This document shows positions 1 through 8,911 of a stretch of DNA of 59,735 nucleotides, piece by piece. Both the position numbers and the translations under genes were made by a program. Position 1 is the stretch's first letter, and each line of letters begins with the position of its first letter. Origin of the DNA: an uncultured Saprospiraceae bacterium (GTDB lineage: Bacteria > Bacteroidota > Bacteroidia > Chitinophagales > Saprospiraceae); contig CALHAM010000071.1 of assembly GCA_937934275.1 (NCBI GenBank), forward strand, positions 1 through 59,735, given 5' to 3'. The notes under the pieces were generated by a model that made no database searches, was not told the origin of the DNA, and saw nothing but the letters and a program-made list of their open reading frames with translations.

Positions 1-324
1 CAGCCGGGAATGGCCCTGTTGGAAGAGGAGATTTTTGGCCCCATCGCTCCTGTCATTGGCTTCGACACCGAGGAGGAAGTCATTCGCCTGGCCAACGACA
101 CCGTCTACGGATTAGCCGCCTATTTCTATGGACGCGATGTAGGGCGCATCTTCCGCGTGGCCGATGCGCTTGAATACGGCATGATCGGAGTCAATACAGG
201 CATCTTAGGTACCGCTGTAGCGCCTTTTGGCGGCATGAAGCAAAGCGGTATCGGACGCGAAGGCTCGCGCTATGGCTTGGAGGAGTTCTTAGAAATCAAA
301 TACGTCTGCGTAGCTGGCCTATAA
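1..324 (+). CDS. Aldehyde dehydrogenase, C-terminal part (succinate-semialdehyde dehydrogenase-like)
   Basis: Partial gene; the reading frame is open to the left edge, so only the last ~107 residues are present. It carries the ALDH C-terminal signatures EEIFGPIAPV, the asparagine-containing LANDTVYGLAA segment and the FGGMKQSGIGREG block that leads to the oligomerisation strand. The last motif is most like NAD(P)-dependent succinate-semialdehyde/glutarate-semialdehyde dehydrogenases, which oxidise the semialdehyde to succinate. The catalytic Cys and Glu lie upstream of the window, so activity cannot be judged. It ends two bases before the convergent LamG gene, with no terminator visible between them. 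Confidence 0.9.
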   Translation, partial: QPGMALLEEEIFGPIAPVIGFDTEEEVIRLANDTVYGLAAYFYGRDVGRIFRVADALEYGMIGVNTGILGTAVAPFGGMKQSGIGREGSRYGLEEFLEIKYVCVAGL

Positions 325-326
325 GT

Positions 327-1706
327 TCAGCGTTTGCTCAGGCGATGCGCCCAGCGAAAGCTGCCCTGTTCTATAAGCACTATGTAAAGCCCAGAGGGCA
401 GCCCATCGGCGTGGATGCTGTTGGTCTCTTGCTCGGCAATGTGAGTAAGGACGACGCGTCCCAACGCATCGAAAACCGTAACTCGCCAGCGCCCAGGCAA
501 TGCCGTACGCACGTGGAAGCGGTCGGTAAACGGGTTAGGAAATACCTTTACCGCCTCCTCGAGGGCTTGTATGGCTACGGCAGGCGAATACTGAAGGGTT
601 CCGTCGAAATCTTCAATACGCAGGCGGTAGTAGAGGCGCTCAGCGGCCGGCGGTGTAGGATCGATAAAGGTGTAGCGCTGTACTTGTCGGCTTTGTCCGT
701 AGGCTGCTACGACTCCAACATCGTCCCAAAGCTGGAAACCATCGGTGCTGCGCTGCACTACGAAGCGAGCCGTGCCGGTTTCCGTGTAGGTTTTCCACTG
801 CAGTTGCACTTCGCCCTCGTGCGTTCGAAAGGCCGTCAGAGCGTCCAATTCTACGGGCATGGGCGCTGCAAAGGGCGACGAGGTGCTCCAAGCCGGGCCA
901 GGCGGGTTGCCGCCCACCATAAGCGTGCCGTTAGAAGGCCCTCCCGAAGCGCCAGAGACATCCGTTAGCGTCGTGCCCGTGCCTTCGTTGAAGTGGTAAA
1001 GGGCTACCGTGTTGGCGTCAGTGCTGAAAGGCGCTGATGGCGGGGTGAAGTTGCTCGTGTAGCGGATGATGTTAGACACGCGCATCTCGTCTAACCAGCC
1101 GCTGTAGTAGAGCGAGCCGGGATAGTCGTGCTTTTCGGCGCCTAACACGAGGAAGGGGTCGCTGTTGGGATAGGACGTAGATCGCCCATCGCGGTAGCTG
1201 ATGTTACCCGTATTGGGCGTGCTGGGGCTGGAGGCGTCGAGCACGCCATCGACGAACAGCCGCACCTGGCCATTAGCAGCGTTGCGCGTGATGGCGATGT
1301 GATGCCAATTGCCGTTGTCTACAATGGTGCTGCCACAAACGCCGGTAGTGGCGTTGCTGCCCACCTGCACACCGACAACGATGCGTCGGTCGCCCAGCGC
1401 AATGCCGTAGTCGCCGTAATCGCCATCACCGAAGATGTCTCGGTCAATCATGATGTTAGAAAAATACCACTGGCTGGCCTCGCACGTGTTAGACGTGTTT
1501 TCGTTGGGCAAGGCGCGCATCCAGAACTCCAGGGTAAAATCGTGACTGACATCTACGGGCCGATGCGGATTGTCGATCGGGATTTTTACCCGGTCGATGT
1601 CGGTTGGGCCATTTCCGTAAAAACGCAAGGAGTATTCCTGCGCTGCAGCCGTATGCGCCCAGCCCATAAGCGCACTTATCCAGAGGGGAATCCAAAGGTG
1701 ACGCAT
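327..1706 (-). CDS. Secreted LamG/concanavalin-like protein with T9SS sorting domain
   Basis: 459 residues. An N-terminal signal peptide (hydrophobic stretch ending near residue 22, ...AAAQ) is followed by a LamG/laminin-G-3-like jelly roll at roughly residues 45-245 (typical LFVDGVLD and WHHIAITRN segments). A fibronectin-like linker follows, and the end (~residues 385-459) is a type A T9SS sorting domain: VFPNPF..., a DALGR turn, and LPSGLYIVLI. Such proteins are exported by the Sec system, moved across the outer membrane by T9SS and anchored or released. The ligand cannot be told; LamG domains usually bind glycans or proteins. No catalytic domain is evident, so an adhesin or matrix protein is the best guess. 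Confidence 0.85.
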   Translation of the reverse strand: MRHLWIPLWISALMGWAHTAAAQEYSLRFYGNGPTDIDRVKIPIDNPHRPVDVSHDFTLEFWMRALPNENTSNTCEASQWYFSNIMIDRDIFGDGDYGDYGIALGDRRIVVGVQVGSNATTGVCGSTIVDNGNWHHIAITRNAANGQVRLFVDGVLDASSPSTPNTGNISYRDGRSTSYPNSDPFLVLGAEKHDYPGSLYYSGWLDEMRVSNIIRYTSNFTPPSAPFSTDANTVALYHFNEGTGTTLTDVSGASGGPSNGTLMVGGNPPGPAWSTSSPFAAPMPVELDALTAFRTHEGEVQLQWKTYTETGTARFVVQRSTDGFQLWDDVGVVAAYGQSRQVQRYTFIDPTPPAAERLYYRLRIEDFDGTLQYSPAVAIQALEEAVKVFPNPFTDRFHVRTALPGRWRVTVFDALGRVVLTHIAEQETNSIHADGLPSGLYIVLIEQGSFRWAHRLSKR

Positions 1707-1759
1707 AGCAACAAGGTGGTTTGAATGATGTACGGGAAACCTTTTTTATTATTTACCTT

Positions 1760-2512
1760 TCACGAACCGCCTGCGCACTCGGCCGCGTAGGCTGCTGCTC
1801 CAATAATGCCAGCGTTGTTGAGCAATTGGGCAGGCACAACGCGCGCCTGCGGCGTCAAGTACGAGGCGTATTGGTCGAAGTATTTACTTTCCCCCCCGCC
1901 CAAGATGAACAAGTCAGGCGAAAAAAGGCGCTCCAAGTGGTGGAGATACTCGTTGAATCGCTTCGCCCAGGCAGTTCGGCTAATCTTAGCGCGTTCGCGG
2001 GCAGCGGAGGAGCAGAAGGCCTCAGCAGGCTTGTTCTTCTTCCACAAGAGATGCCCTAATTCAGTGTTGGGAACCAGCAAGCCTCGGTAGAAGAGCGCTG
2101 AGCCTAAACCGGTGCCGACGGTGATGAGGATGACCAGCCCTTGTTCATGGCGACCGGCGCCGTAGCGCATTTCGGCCACGCCCGCCGCATCGGCATCGTT
2201 AGTGGCATAGACGGAAGCGTGGCAGGCGTGGCTAAAGCAGCCCTCTACATTTTGGCCGATCCAGTTGGCGTCAATGTTGGCCGCTGAGTGCGCCACGCCG
2301 TTTTTGATGATGGCCGGAAAGCCACAGCCCACCGGGCCGCGATAGTTGAAAAAGGCGACGACCTCGGCAAAAGCAGCGCTCAGGGCCTCCGGCGTAGCCG
2401 GCTGCGGCGTCGGCACTCGATAGCGCTCACCCTGCAGTCGGCCGCTTTGCACGTCCACCAACGCCCCTTTGACGCCAGAGGCGCCTACGTCTATACCCAA
2501 GATTAGGTCCAT
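1760..2512 (-). CDS. ppgK: ROK-family polyphosphate glucokinase
   Basis: 250 residues, the normal size for polyphosphate-glucose phosphotransferase. The N-terminal phosphate-binding loop [15 protein letters not shown] and the second glycine-rich loop [12 protein letters not shown] are the hallmarks of the ROK/ASKHA fold, and [10 protein letters not shown] carries the conserved catalytic Asp region. The family phosphorylates glucose to glucose-6-phosphate from polyphosphate, sometimes also ATP. The short form without the cysteine-rich zinc motif of ATP-ROK kinases supports the polyphosphate type, but donor specificity is inferred. It is cytosolic. The ATG at 2512 gives the full motif at residue 6. 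It lies close behind the LamG gene but separated by an AT-rich gap, so co-transcription is uncertain. Confidence 0.8.
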   Translation of the reverse strand: MDLILGIDVGASGVKGALVDVQSGRLQGERYRVPTPQPATPEALSAAFAEVVAFFNYRGPVGCGFPAIIKNGVAHSAANIDANWIGQNVEGCFSHACHASVYATNDADAAGVAEMRYGAGRHEQGLVILITVGTGLGSALFYRGLLVPNTELGHLLWKKNKPAEAFCSSAARERAKISRTAWAKRFNEYLHHLERLFSPDLFILGGGESKYFDQYASYLTPQARVVPAQLLNNAGIIGAAAYAAECAGGS

Positions 2513-2633
2513 GAAAAATGGCGTTTGCTTGTAGCGGCTAATTTATGTACTTCAGCGGTTTTGCAACGCCAGAGATACCCGCAAATAGCCTTTCTCCCTG
2601 CGCAGCCAAAGACCTCGGCAGAGGCGGAGTTCG

Positions 2634-3302
2634 CTATCGGGCTTCTCCTACAAGGATGAGGTTTCCGTTCGTTTCAATGTCGTAGGCTTCTTCAAAAACC
2701 CGGCAGAACACCTGGCGGTAGAACACCTGAGAAGCCTGGCGGTTAGCGTCGCTGTTATACAGGCGGTTGTACAGCAGCAATCCCTTGGGCCGAAGACGTT
2801 GGCGGCAGGCTTCGAGGAATGCTACAGACTCAAACGACGCTGGCGTGTGGTCGTCTTCAAAAATATCTACTGCAATGAGGTCAAAATGCGCCTCAGTTGC
2901 CTGCACAAAAACATCGGCGTTGCCCACTACAATGTCTATGCGGCTCTTCAGACGCGGCAGCGTATATTTAGAAGCGAGGTAGACGACCGCCTCGTCCCAT
3001 TCAACAGCGGTGTAGTGGTAGTGGCATCCGTATATTTTCTCCAAAATAAAAGGCACGCTGCCCAAGCCCAAGCCCAGTACCAGCACTTCGGCAATGGGGC
3101 GGTTGTGCAGGTCGAGCTGGCCGAAGGCAAGGGTGAAATTGTGGTAGAGGTCGTCCCAGGAATAGATAGCATTCCCACTGAGCAGCTGTAGGCGTCCGCG
3201 GTCGAGCACAACGGCTAATTGTGGGTTCTTCGGTGAAGAAAGGCGCTCCAGCGTCAGAGGGTGTAAGTAGGAGAGCCATTTTTTCCAGAGGGGGAAGTGC
3301 AT
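2634..3302 (-). CDS. Spermidine synthase-like methyltransferase-fold protein
   Basis: 222 residues. It has a Rossmann methyltransferase core with the glycine-rich SAM-type loop LGLGLGSVPF (~residue 76), the acidic residue ending strand 2 (AVEWDE) and the loop LIAVDIFEDDHTP, which sits where aminopropyltransferases keep their catalytic Asp. The spermidine synthase family transfers aminopropyl groups; short stand-alone members like this are often spermine/spermidine synthase domain proteins of unknown substrate. No speD or other polyamine gene is nearby, so polyamine synthesis is not supported by context. It is cytosolic. Confidence 0.7.
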   Translation of the reverse strand: MHFPLWKKWLSYLHPLTLERLSSPKNPQLAVVLDRGRLQLLSGNAIYSWDDLYHNFTLAFGQLDLHNRPIAEVLVLGLGLGSVPFILEKIYGCHYHYTAVEWDEAVVYLASKYTLPRLKSRIDIVVGNADVFVQATEAHFDLIAVDIFEDDHTPASFESVAFLEACRQRLRPKGLLLYNRLYNSDANRQASQVFYRQVFCRVFEEAYDIETNGNLILVGEAR

Positions 3303-3442
3303 TAAAAGTGAAAAACTAAAAGTGAAAAATACAGGTTGGGCAGAGGGGGCAGCACAGCTCTTTTGATTTGATTTTCAGGGAGCACTCGAGTGCTCCCACT
3401 AGTCGAAGCCGGGAGTTGGTAAGGAATGGCAATGGTTGAATT
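3301..3442. other. Intergenic stretch with perfect 20-bp palindrome
   Basis: Between the methyltransferase and YCF48 genes. Bases 3378-3397 form a perfect palindrome (GGGAGCACTC and its exact reverse complement). No T-run follows on either strand, so it is not a standard intrinsic terminator; it could be a protein-binding site or a hairpin stabilising the 3' end of the upstream message. A short direct repeat (TAAAAGTGAAAAA, twice) lies at 3302-3328. Confidence 0.6.
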
Positions 3443-4405
3443 TTAATATTCAAATCGGTAGACTCGACCGGCATCGGCGCTTATCCAGCCGATGTTTGGC
3501 AAAGCAAACACGTTGGTGGGGTAGGCGTTGGCGGGCAGGCCGCGCAGAGGTATCCAGGAGTGTCCGCCATCGTCCGTGCGCCAAAAGAGACCGCCGTCGC
3601 CCACGAGAAAGCCGCGCTGTTCTGAGGCGAACCACAGAGCGCGGAAAGGCTGATGGCGCTGACCCGTACTGGCGCCCTGACGAAGGGTTTGCCACGAACG
3701 GCCGCCATCAGTAGTCTTCAGCAGGGTGCCGCTGCGCCCACAAATGTAGCCCACTTGTGGCGAAGGGAAATGCACCGAGCAGAACGAGTCGCCGCGCGGC
3801 AATTGCCGATGCCAGGAGCGCCCGCCGTCTTCGGTGCGCAGCACCCAGCCTAAGCCTACAGCAAAACCAACCAATGAGTCAGTCATCCATACGTCGTACA
3901 GGCTGTTGGCAAACGCGTGTATCGTATCCACGTACCAAACCTCCGGCCCAAGCTTGCGCACCAGGCCGCCCTGAAAACCATCGCCCGATACCAATACGGC
4001 ATGGCGATAGCTCCAAAAAAAGGCACTGCGGTGCCAGTTGTAGTCTGTGCGAAACGTATACCAGTGCGGAGCACTGGGCCAGCGAATGAGCGCCAGACCG
4101 TGTAAACCCACCGCATAACCAACGCCAAAACTATCGAACCTCACGCGCTCCAAGCGATTGACCACCGTGGTGTCTAAACGCCAGGTGCGGCCTCCATCCT
4201 CCGTAGAGAGAAGATGCCCGCGCACCCAAGCCGCCCCAGCCGTAGCGAAGCCGCGTAGGCTATCCACGAACCACACCGAAGTAATGTCTTCCGACACCGG
4301 CATCTGAATCTCCTCCAACGCCCGCGGCGACAGCGCCTCTTTCCGACAACTCACCGCCACCACCGCCAAAAACAACATCCCCCAAAGCGCGCTGACCGTT
4401 TCCAT
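3443..4405 (-). CDS. YCF48-like beta-propeller lipoprotein
   Basis: 320 residues. The N-terminus has a short hydrophobic stretch ending in AVSC (residue ~20), a plausible lipobox, so the protein is probably lipid-anchored. The body contains at least four Asp-box-like repeats of the type TxDGGxTW (EDGGRTW, EDGGRSW, TDGGRSW, DDGGHSW), typical of the photosystem II stability factor/YCF48 and sialidase-like propellers. In Bacteroidota these are common surface proteins of unknown function. It starts 24 nt after the sugar symporter gene and is probably co-transcribed with it; the context hints at a role in saccharide use, but this is inference. Confidence 0.75.
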   Translation of the reverse strand: METVSALWGMLFLAVVAVSCRKEALSPRALEEIQMPVSEDITSVWFVDSLRGFATAGAAWVRGHLLSTEDGGRTWRLDTTVVNRLERVRFDSFGVGYAVGLHGLALIRWPSAPHWYTFRTDYNWHRSAFFWSYRHAVLVSGDGFQGGLVRKLGPEVWYVDTIHAFANSLYDVWMTDSLVGFAVGLGWVLRTEDGGRSWHRQLPRGDSFCSVHFPSPQVGYICGRSGTLLKTTDGGRSWQTLRQGASTGQRHQPFRALWFASEQRGFLVGDGGLFWRTDDGGHSWIPLRGLPANAYPTNVFALPNIGWISADAGRVYRFEY

Positions 4406-4429
4406 TCCTCTACAGCTGATGGTGGATGA

Positions 4430-5782
4430 TTAAATATTGGCTGTTGCGGCATCCAAACGCGTAGGCCGATAACCCCACAGCGCATAGGAAGCAACGTAGG
4501 CAAAACACACGAGCGGAACAACCAAAGCCAAGCGCATGCCTCCAGCCTGAGAGAGTAGCCCCGCCAACGGCGGCATGACAGCCCCACCCACAATGGCCAT
4601 GATGACCAACGAAGAGGCCAATTTTTGTTCCGAAGGCCTCATCTCTTTAGTCGCTAGCGCAAAGACCGTTGGAAACATAATGCTCTGGCAAAAGTAAACC
4701 AGGGAAAGAAACGCTATCGCCGGTAGGCCGCCCGTCAGGAGTGCTAAACCCACCAGTATTACTGCCGCCACACTGTACCCCACCATCACGCGGCGCGGAG
4801 CCGTGCGCGTCATCAGATAGGTGCCTATAAAACGGCCCAGCATGAAAAGCACCAGCGCAAAAGAAGCATGATAGCCCGCCATTTGCTCTAGCGTCATGTT
4901 CTCCGCAGCTTTTTTAATAGCACTGTGCCAAAACTCGGCATAGGGGACAACGGCCGCTAAGTGTCGAGATGCGGAAAAATCCATCTTAAAATCTACGAAA
5001 TAGCCCCAAAGCGTCGCCTGCGCACCAACGTTGGCCAACTGTGCCAACACGCCTAGCGCCAAATGGCGATAGCGGCGCAGCAGTACCCACGCGCTTGTTC
5101 GCTCCTGCGCCTGCTCCTCATCACTGCCTATTTCCGGCATGCGCGTCAGCCAAAAGAGCAGCGCCACCAACAACACGACACTCGCAATGGCCCCGTAAGG
5201 CCCGCGCACCGATAGCGCCTCCTCGACGCGCGCCGCTTCAATTTGGGCAGGGGTCATCGCTGCCAACACCTCCGGCGTGTACTCTTGCTGCGAAAAAATG
5301 AACAGACTGCCGATGACTGGCCCTAAAATGATGCTGATGCCGTTGAACGACTGCGCAAAATTGATGCGCCATTCGGCCCGCTGCGCATCGCCCAATACGG
5401 TTACGTATAGGTTGGCTGCCGTCTCCAAAAAAGCTAACCCAGAGGCAATAGTAAACAGGGCAAACAAGAAAAAACCATAGAGCCGCACCTCGGCTGCCGG
5501 CAAAAAAAGCAGCCCGCCTGCAGCATAGAGCAACAACCCTGCTAAAATGCCCTTCTTATAGCCAAATCGCCGCATAAAAAGCCCGGCCGGTATGGCCATG
5601 ATGAAATAGCCCAAATAAAAGGCCGAGTCTACAATGCCCGCTTGCCACCGCTTTAAGTCTAAGGCAAACTGAAAATGTCGAATGAGCGAGCCGTTTAGGC
5701 TGTTGGCTAGGCCCCACAAAAAGAAAAGACTGCACACCAGAGCAAAGGGAAGCCAGTAAGAAGAGCGGTCGTGGTTGGTCAT
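4430..5782 (-). CDS. FucP-type sugar:H+ symporter (MFS)
   Basis: 450 residues with about twelve hydrophobic segments. The N-terminal half (FFLWGLANSLNGSLIRHFQ, then KRWQAGIVDSAFYLGYFIMA) matches the L-fucose/glucose-galactose permease branch of the major facilitator superfamily (FucP/GluP). The C-terminal half has SIMFPTVFALATKE and an IVGGAVMPPLAG segment, also typical. It should import a monosaccharide with protons across the inner membrane. It sits between a beta-mannosidase gene and a YCF48 lipoprotein, so mannose is a reasonable substrate guess; the sequence alone does not distinguish fucose, glucose or mannose. Confidence 0.85.
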   Translation of the reverse strand: MTNHDRSSYWLPFALVCSLFFLWGLANSLNGSLIRHFQFALDLKRWQAGIVDSAFYLGYFIMAIPAGLFMRRFGYKKGILAGLLLYAAGGLLFLPAAEVRLYGFFLFALFTIASGLAFLETAANLYVTVLGDAQRAEWRINFAQSFNGISIILGPVIGSLFIFSQQEYTPEVLAAMTPAQIEAARVEEALSVRGPYGAIASVVLLVALLFWLTRMPEIGSDEEQAQERTSAWVLLRRYRHLALGVLAQLANVGAQATLWGYFVDFKMDFSASRHLAAVVPYAEFWHSAIKKAAENMTLEQMAGYHASFALVLFMLGRFIGTYLMTRTAPRRVMVGYSVAAVILVGLALLTGGLPAIAFLSLVYFCQSIMFPTVFALATKEMRPSEQKLASSLVIMAIVGGAVMPPLAGLLSQAGGMRLALVVPLVCFAYVASYALWGYRPTRLDAATANI

Positions 5783-5972
5783 GCGCGCAGGTGAATGGGT
5801 GTTGTTTCTAGATAAAAAGCAGTATTCTCAGAAGTAGGGCGAGTCGCTGTTCCGTTTGCTGTTCAGAAAACCTTAAAGCCCATGTGCGAACTTTAGAGGA
5901 GTATTTCAGCGAGAGACCGGCACTTTATGATGAAATAAGGCTTGTGAAAGCTCGCCAACTTTGCCAAAGCCA

Positions 5973-8498
5973 TTAGCGAGTTTGCTGCAAATGCCGCACG
6001 CGGAAGGCTTGCTCGGGCGCATCGAGCACGCGTTCGGTAGCAAACGCAACCCTTCGGCGTTCGCCGGGCAATAGGTCGAAATAGTTGTCTGAAAAGCGAC
6101 CGGGGACATCCGTGCTCAGGCGCACATTTTTGGCCAGTACGGTGCTTTGCAATTCCAGTTCGTAGCCCTCGTTGGTGGCGCTGACGCGCAGAGCAATGCG
6201 TGCGTTGGGGAGCAAGAGTTTTTTGGGTGGTGCGAAGTAGAATAGCCGTCGGCTCAGCACTTCACCCGCTGGCGAGAGCAGGCGAATGTCGGCCACAGCG
6301 TCTTCCTCTTTGTGGCGGTTGAGCAAGGTGCGCACCGTCGTCTGCCACAACAGACGCGCCGAGTCAGGGCGCAGCACCAGGTCGGGGACGACAACCTCGC
6401 TGAGGCGCTCGCCCGTGAGCGATAGGGCGCGCACTTGCAGCGTTACCACCACCGAATCATCGGGCACATCGGCACTAGCAAAGACTTTGAGAATGCCGTC
6501 CTCTACAATGGGCAAAGCTACTATGGGGCGGAAAGCGTCGCGCGCGTAATAGTGAAAGGCCTTCCAGCGGCCGTAGTAGTCGATGCTCGACCACGAGGCT
6601 ACGGGCCAAACGTCGTTAAGCTGCCAGTAGAGCGTACCCATACAATAGGGCTTGTGGCGTCGGTGCGCTTCTATACCGGTGCGCATGCCCTCAGCCTGCA
6701 AGATTTGGCTGACGTACACGAAATCTTCAAACGTGCGCGGCACGTGAAAGTCGCGTCGCAAGTATTCGGCGATGAGGGCGTTGCCGCGCGGGTGCTTTTG
6801 GTGGTTGAGCATGACCTTGCTCTCCAGCACGCGGTCTTCAGGCGGGCTAAAGGCCTCAATAGTGGCCCAGTCGGGGAAGGACTGAAAGCCAAACTCGCTC
6901 ATGAAGCGCGGAATCTTTTTGTTAAAAACCTCGAACGGCTCCTCGTCGTGCCATACGCCCCAATAGTGCGCGTCGCCTTCGAGCAGCGCTTTTGCATGGC
7001 TGCGCCCATATTTGGGCGAACTTTCCCAGTAAGGCACACCGCCGCCGTAGTTGGCTACGTACACGGGCAGCAGGTCTTGAAACAGGATTTGATAATCGCG
7101 CCACAGTTGCTTGCGCTGGGCCTCGGTGAAGGCCATTTGCCAACCCCAATGATGCCAACCCTCGCTGTTTTCGTTGTTGCCGCACCACAGCGCAAGGCAT
7201 GGGTGCTGGCGCAAGCGCTCGATCTGCTCGATAGCCTCAGCGGCGGCATTTTTCAAAAAACGCCCACTCCCAGGGTACATGGCGCAGGCATACATAAAAT
7301 CCTGCCACACCAACAAGCCGCGGGCGTCGCACAAATCGTAGAAAATGTCGTCCTCGTAGATACCGCCTCCCCACACGCGCAGCATATTCATATTGGCCGC
7401 TACAGCATCCTCGATCAGGCGCTGATATTGCTGAGGGCCGACGCGATCCTGGAAGATATCCATAGGAATGTAGTTGGCTCCTCTAATAAAGATAGGCCTA
7501 CCGTTAAGCTTAAAATAAAAGGATTGGCCCTTGCCATCTCGCTCAGCAATAAGTTCAATGGTGCGGATGCCGGTGCGCACGCGGCGCTGCTCGATGAGCT
7601 GATAACCGCGTTTGAACTCCAAGGCAAAATCGTACAGATGCGGCTCGCCCATGCCTACACACCACCACAGGCGCGGGTTTGGTACGCTGAAGGTAACGGA
7701 GTCCTCTCTAACACCCACCTCTACATCGCGCGTTTCTATGCTCTTGCGCCGCCCGTCCATGAGGGAGACGTCTAAGCGCATGGGCGCATCCGATCGGTAG
7801 CGAAAGCGAGCCACCATTTGCGCTTCTTTTTCCGTGATGTGTTGGGCAGCAATAAAAACATCTTCCAGCAAAAAGTCGTCCCACGCCAACAACTCGGGTT
7901 CTTTCAGAATGCCGCAGCCCACAAAACGCGGCCCCCAATCCCAGCCGTAGTGGAATTGCGCCTTTCGCGTCAATGTACGCATGCCGCCAGGCAACTCGTA
8001 GCCCAGAGCCAGCCACTCCGGCTCGACTTTCTTGATAGGGCTTTCCAAATAAATATGCAACTCGTTGCCCGTAGGCTTGAGCAACGGCTTAACATCGGCC
8101 TTCCAGGTGCGAAACATGTTTTCCGTTTCCAAAATAAGGCTGTCGTTGAGGAAGATGAGCGCATAAGTGTCTATGCCTCGGAAAACCATTTCCACGTGTT
8201 TTCGCTCCAACACGGCGGCAGGAGCGTCGAATGTGCAGCGGAACTCCCAGTCTTCGCGCTCGATCCACTGCAATTTTTCTTCGTTGGTACCGTAGAAAGG
8301 GTCGTCTATCTGACCGGCGGCCAACAAAGCGGTATGGACGCTGGCTGGGACTTTTGCGGGCATCCACTCGCCCGTGTGTGCTTTCCGAAAAGACCAGGCG
8401 ACCCGTATGGGTTGGCGCAGCGGCACGGCAGTGTTTTGGGTTTCGGCCGGCATGTAGGCAAAGAGCAAAAAGAGGGTCAAGAACAAGAGTTGTCGCAT
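5973..8498 (-). CDS. Glycoside hydrolase family 2 beta-mannosidase, secreted
   Basis: 841 residues from the ATG at 8498, which directly precedes a good signal peptide (MRQLLFLTLFLLFAYMPAE); a start 16 codons upstream would put a polar segment before it and is less likely. Domains: sugar-binding jelly roll (~30-210), immunoglobulin-like (~215-320), (beta/alpha)8 barrel (~325-650) and C-terminal beta domains. The acid/base Glu is in the CGNNEN motif (~443) and the nucleophile Glu in MSEFGFQS (~535); HYGWDWGPR is the mannosidase-type motif of the N-terminal domain. It removes terminal beta-mannose from manno-oligosaccharides or N-glycan cores in the periplasm. The FucP-type symporter gene follows in the same direction after 190 bp. 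Confidence 0.92.
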   Translation of the reverse strand: MRQLLFLTLFLLFAYMPAETQNTAVPLRQPIRVAWSFRKAHTGEWMPAKVPASVHTALLAAGQIDDPFYGTNEEKLQWIEREDWEFRCTFDAPAAVLERKHVEMVFRGIDTYALIFLNDSLILETENMFRTWKADVKPLLKPTGNELHIYLESPIKKVEPEWLALGYELPGGMRTLTRKAQFHYGWDWGPRFVGCGILKEPELLAWDDFLLEDVFIAAQHITEKEAQMVARFRYRSDAPMRLDVSLMDGRRKSIETRDVEVGVREDSVTFSVPNPRLWWCVGMGEPHLYDFALEFKRGYQLIEQRRVRTGIRTIELIAERDGKGQSFYFKLNGRPIFIRGANYIPMDIFQDRVGPQQYQRLIEDAVAANMNMLRVWGGGIYEDDIFYDLCDARGLLVWQDFMYACAMYPGSGRFLKNAAAEAIEQIERLRQHPCLALWCGNNENSEGWHHWGWQMAFTEAQRKQLWRDYQILFQDLLPVYVANYGGGVPYWESSPKYGRSHAKALLEGDAHYWGVWHDEEPFEVFNKKIPRFMSEFGFQSFPDWATIEAFSPPEDRVLESKVMLNHQKHPRGNALIAEYLRRDFHVPRTFEDFVYVSQILQAEGMRTGIEAHRRHKPYCMGTLYWQLNDVWPVASWSSIDYYGRWKAFHYYARDAFRPIVALPIVEDGILKVFASADVPDDSVVVTLQVRALSLTGERLSEVVVPDLVLRPDSARLLWQTTVRTLLNRHKEEDAVADIRLLSPAGEVLSRRLFYFAPPKKLLLPNARIALRVSATNEGYELELQSTVLAKNVRLSTDVPGRFSDNYFDLLPGERRRVAFATERVLDAPEQAFRVRHLQQTR

Positions 8499-8911
8499 GC
8501 GTTCAGGTGAGGTGGCGGCCGTCAAGACGGCACAGATGACCGGCAAAAATCCAGCATTGCGAGCAAATAGGCGGAAGCAGGTGGTGCAAAAAGGGATTTT
8601 TCTTCAGGAGCAGCCCCGAAGAGCTGGCCAAGTTCTCCAACAGTGGGCAAGAATGCATAAAAATCTGCCAAAGTCTTGTCGGCTTCGGCCGGGCAGGCGT
8701 AAGGCTAAACTTCGACCTAAAGAAGGGGGATGGAGCATCCAAACGGCTTCCCATGTGCCCTCAGAAAAGAGCTACAAGCGCACGGGCCAAAATCATCTTA
8801 GATGGAGTACGACTTCGGCATTATCGCCCAAGCGGACAAAAAATCGCCGCAAGGCCGCGGTGGGCTGGCTACTTTTGCCTGTCGAGAGGCAAATACGCTA
8901 TGGGCTAAGCC
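8499..8911. other. Divergent intergenic region mannosidase / recN
   Basis: 413 bp between two divergent genes. The only element I can support is the recN -7 box at its right end. I see no TAnnTTTG element facing the mannosidase gene, no tRNA and no repeat. Short open frames crossing it lack a promoter, a ribosome-binding site and recognisable content. Confidence 0.6.
8870..8877 (+). promoter_or_regulatory. recN promoter, -7 element
   Basis: TACTTTTG matches the Bacteroidota TAnnTTTG -7 consensus and lies 34 nt before the recN ATG. No clear TTG is found 17-21 nt further up. Confidence 0.55.

Noticed and set aside
3378-3397. Palindrome as an intrinsic terminator
   Set aside because: No T-run follows on either strand.
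6435-7775. 446-residue open frame on the plus strand opposite the beta-mannosidase gene
   Set aside because: It is antisense to conserved GH2 catalytic motifs, has no promoter or recognisable domain, and is explained by the high GC content.
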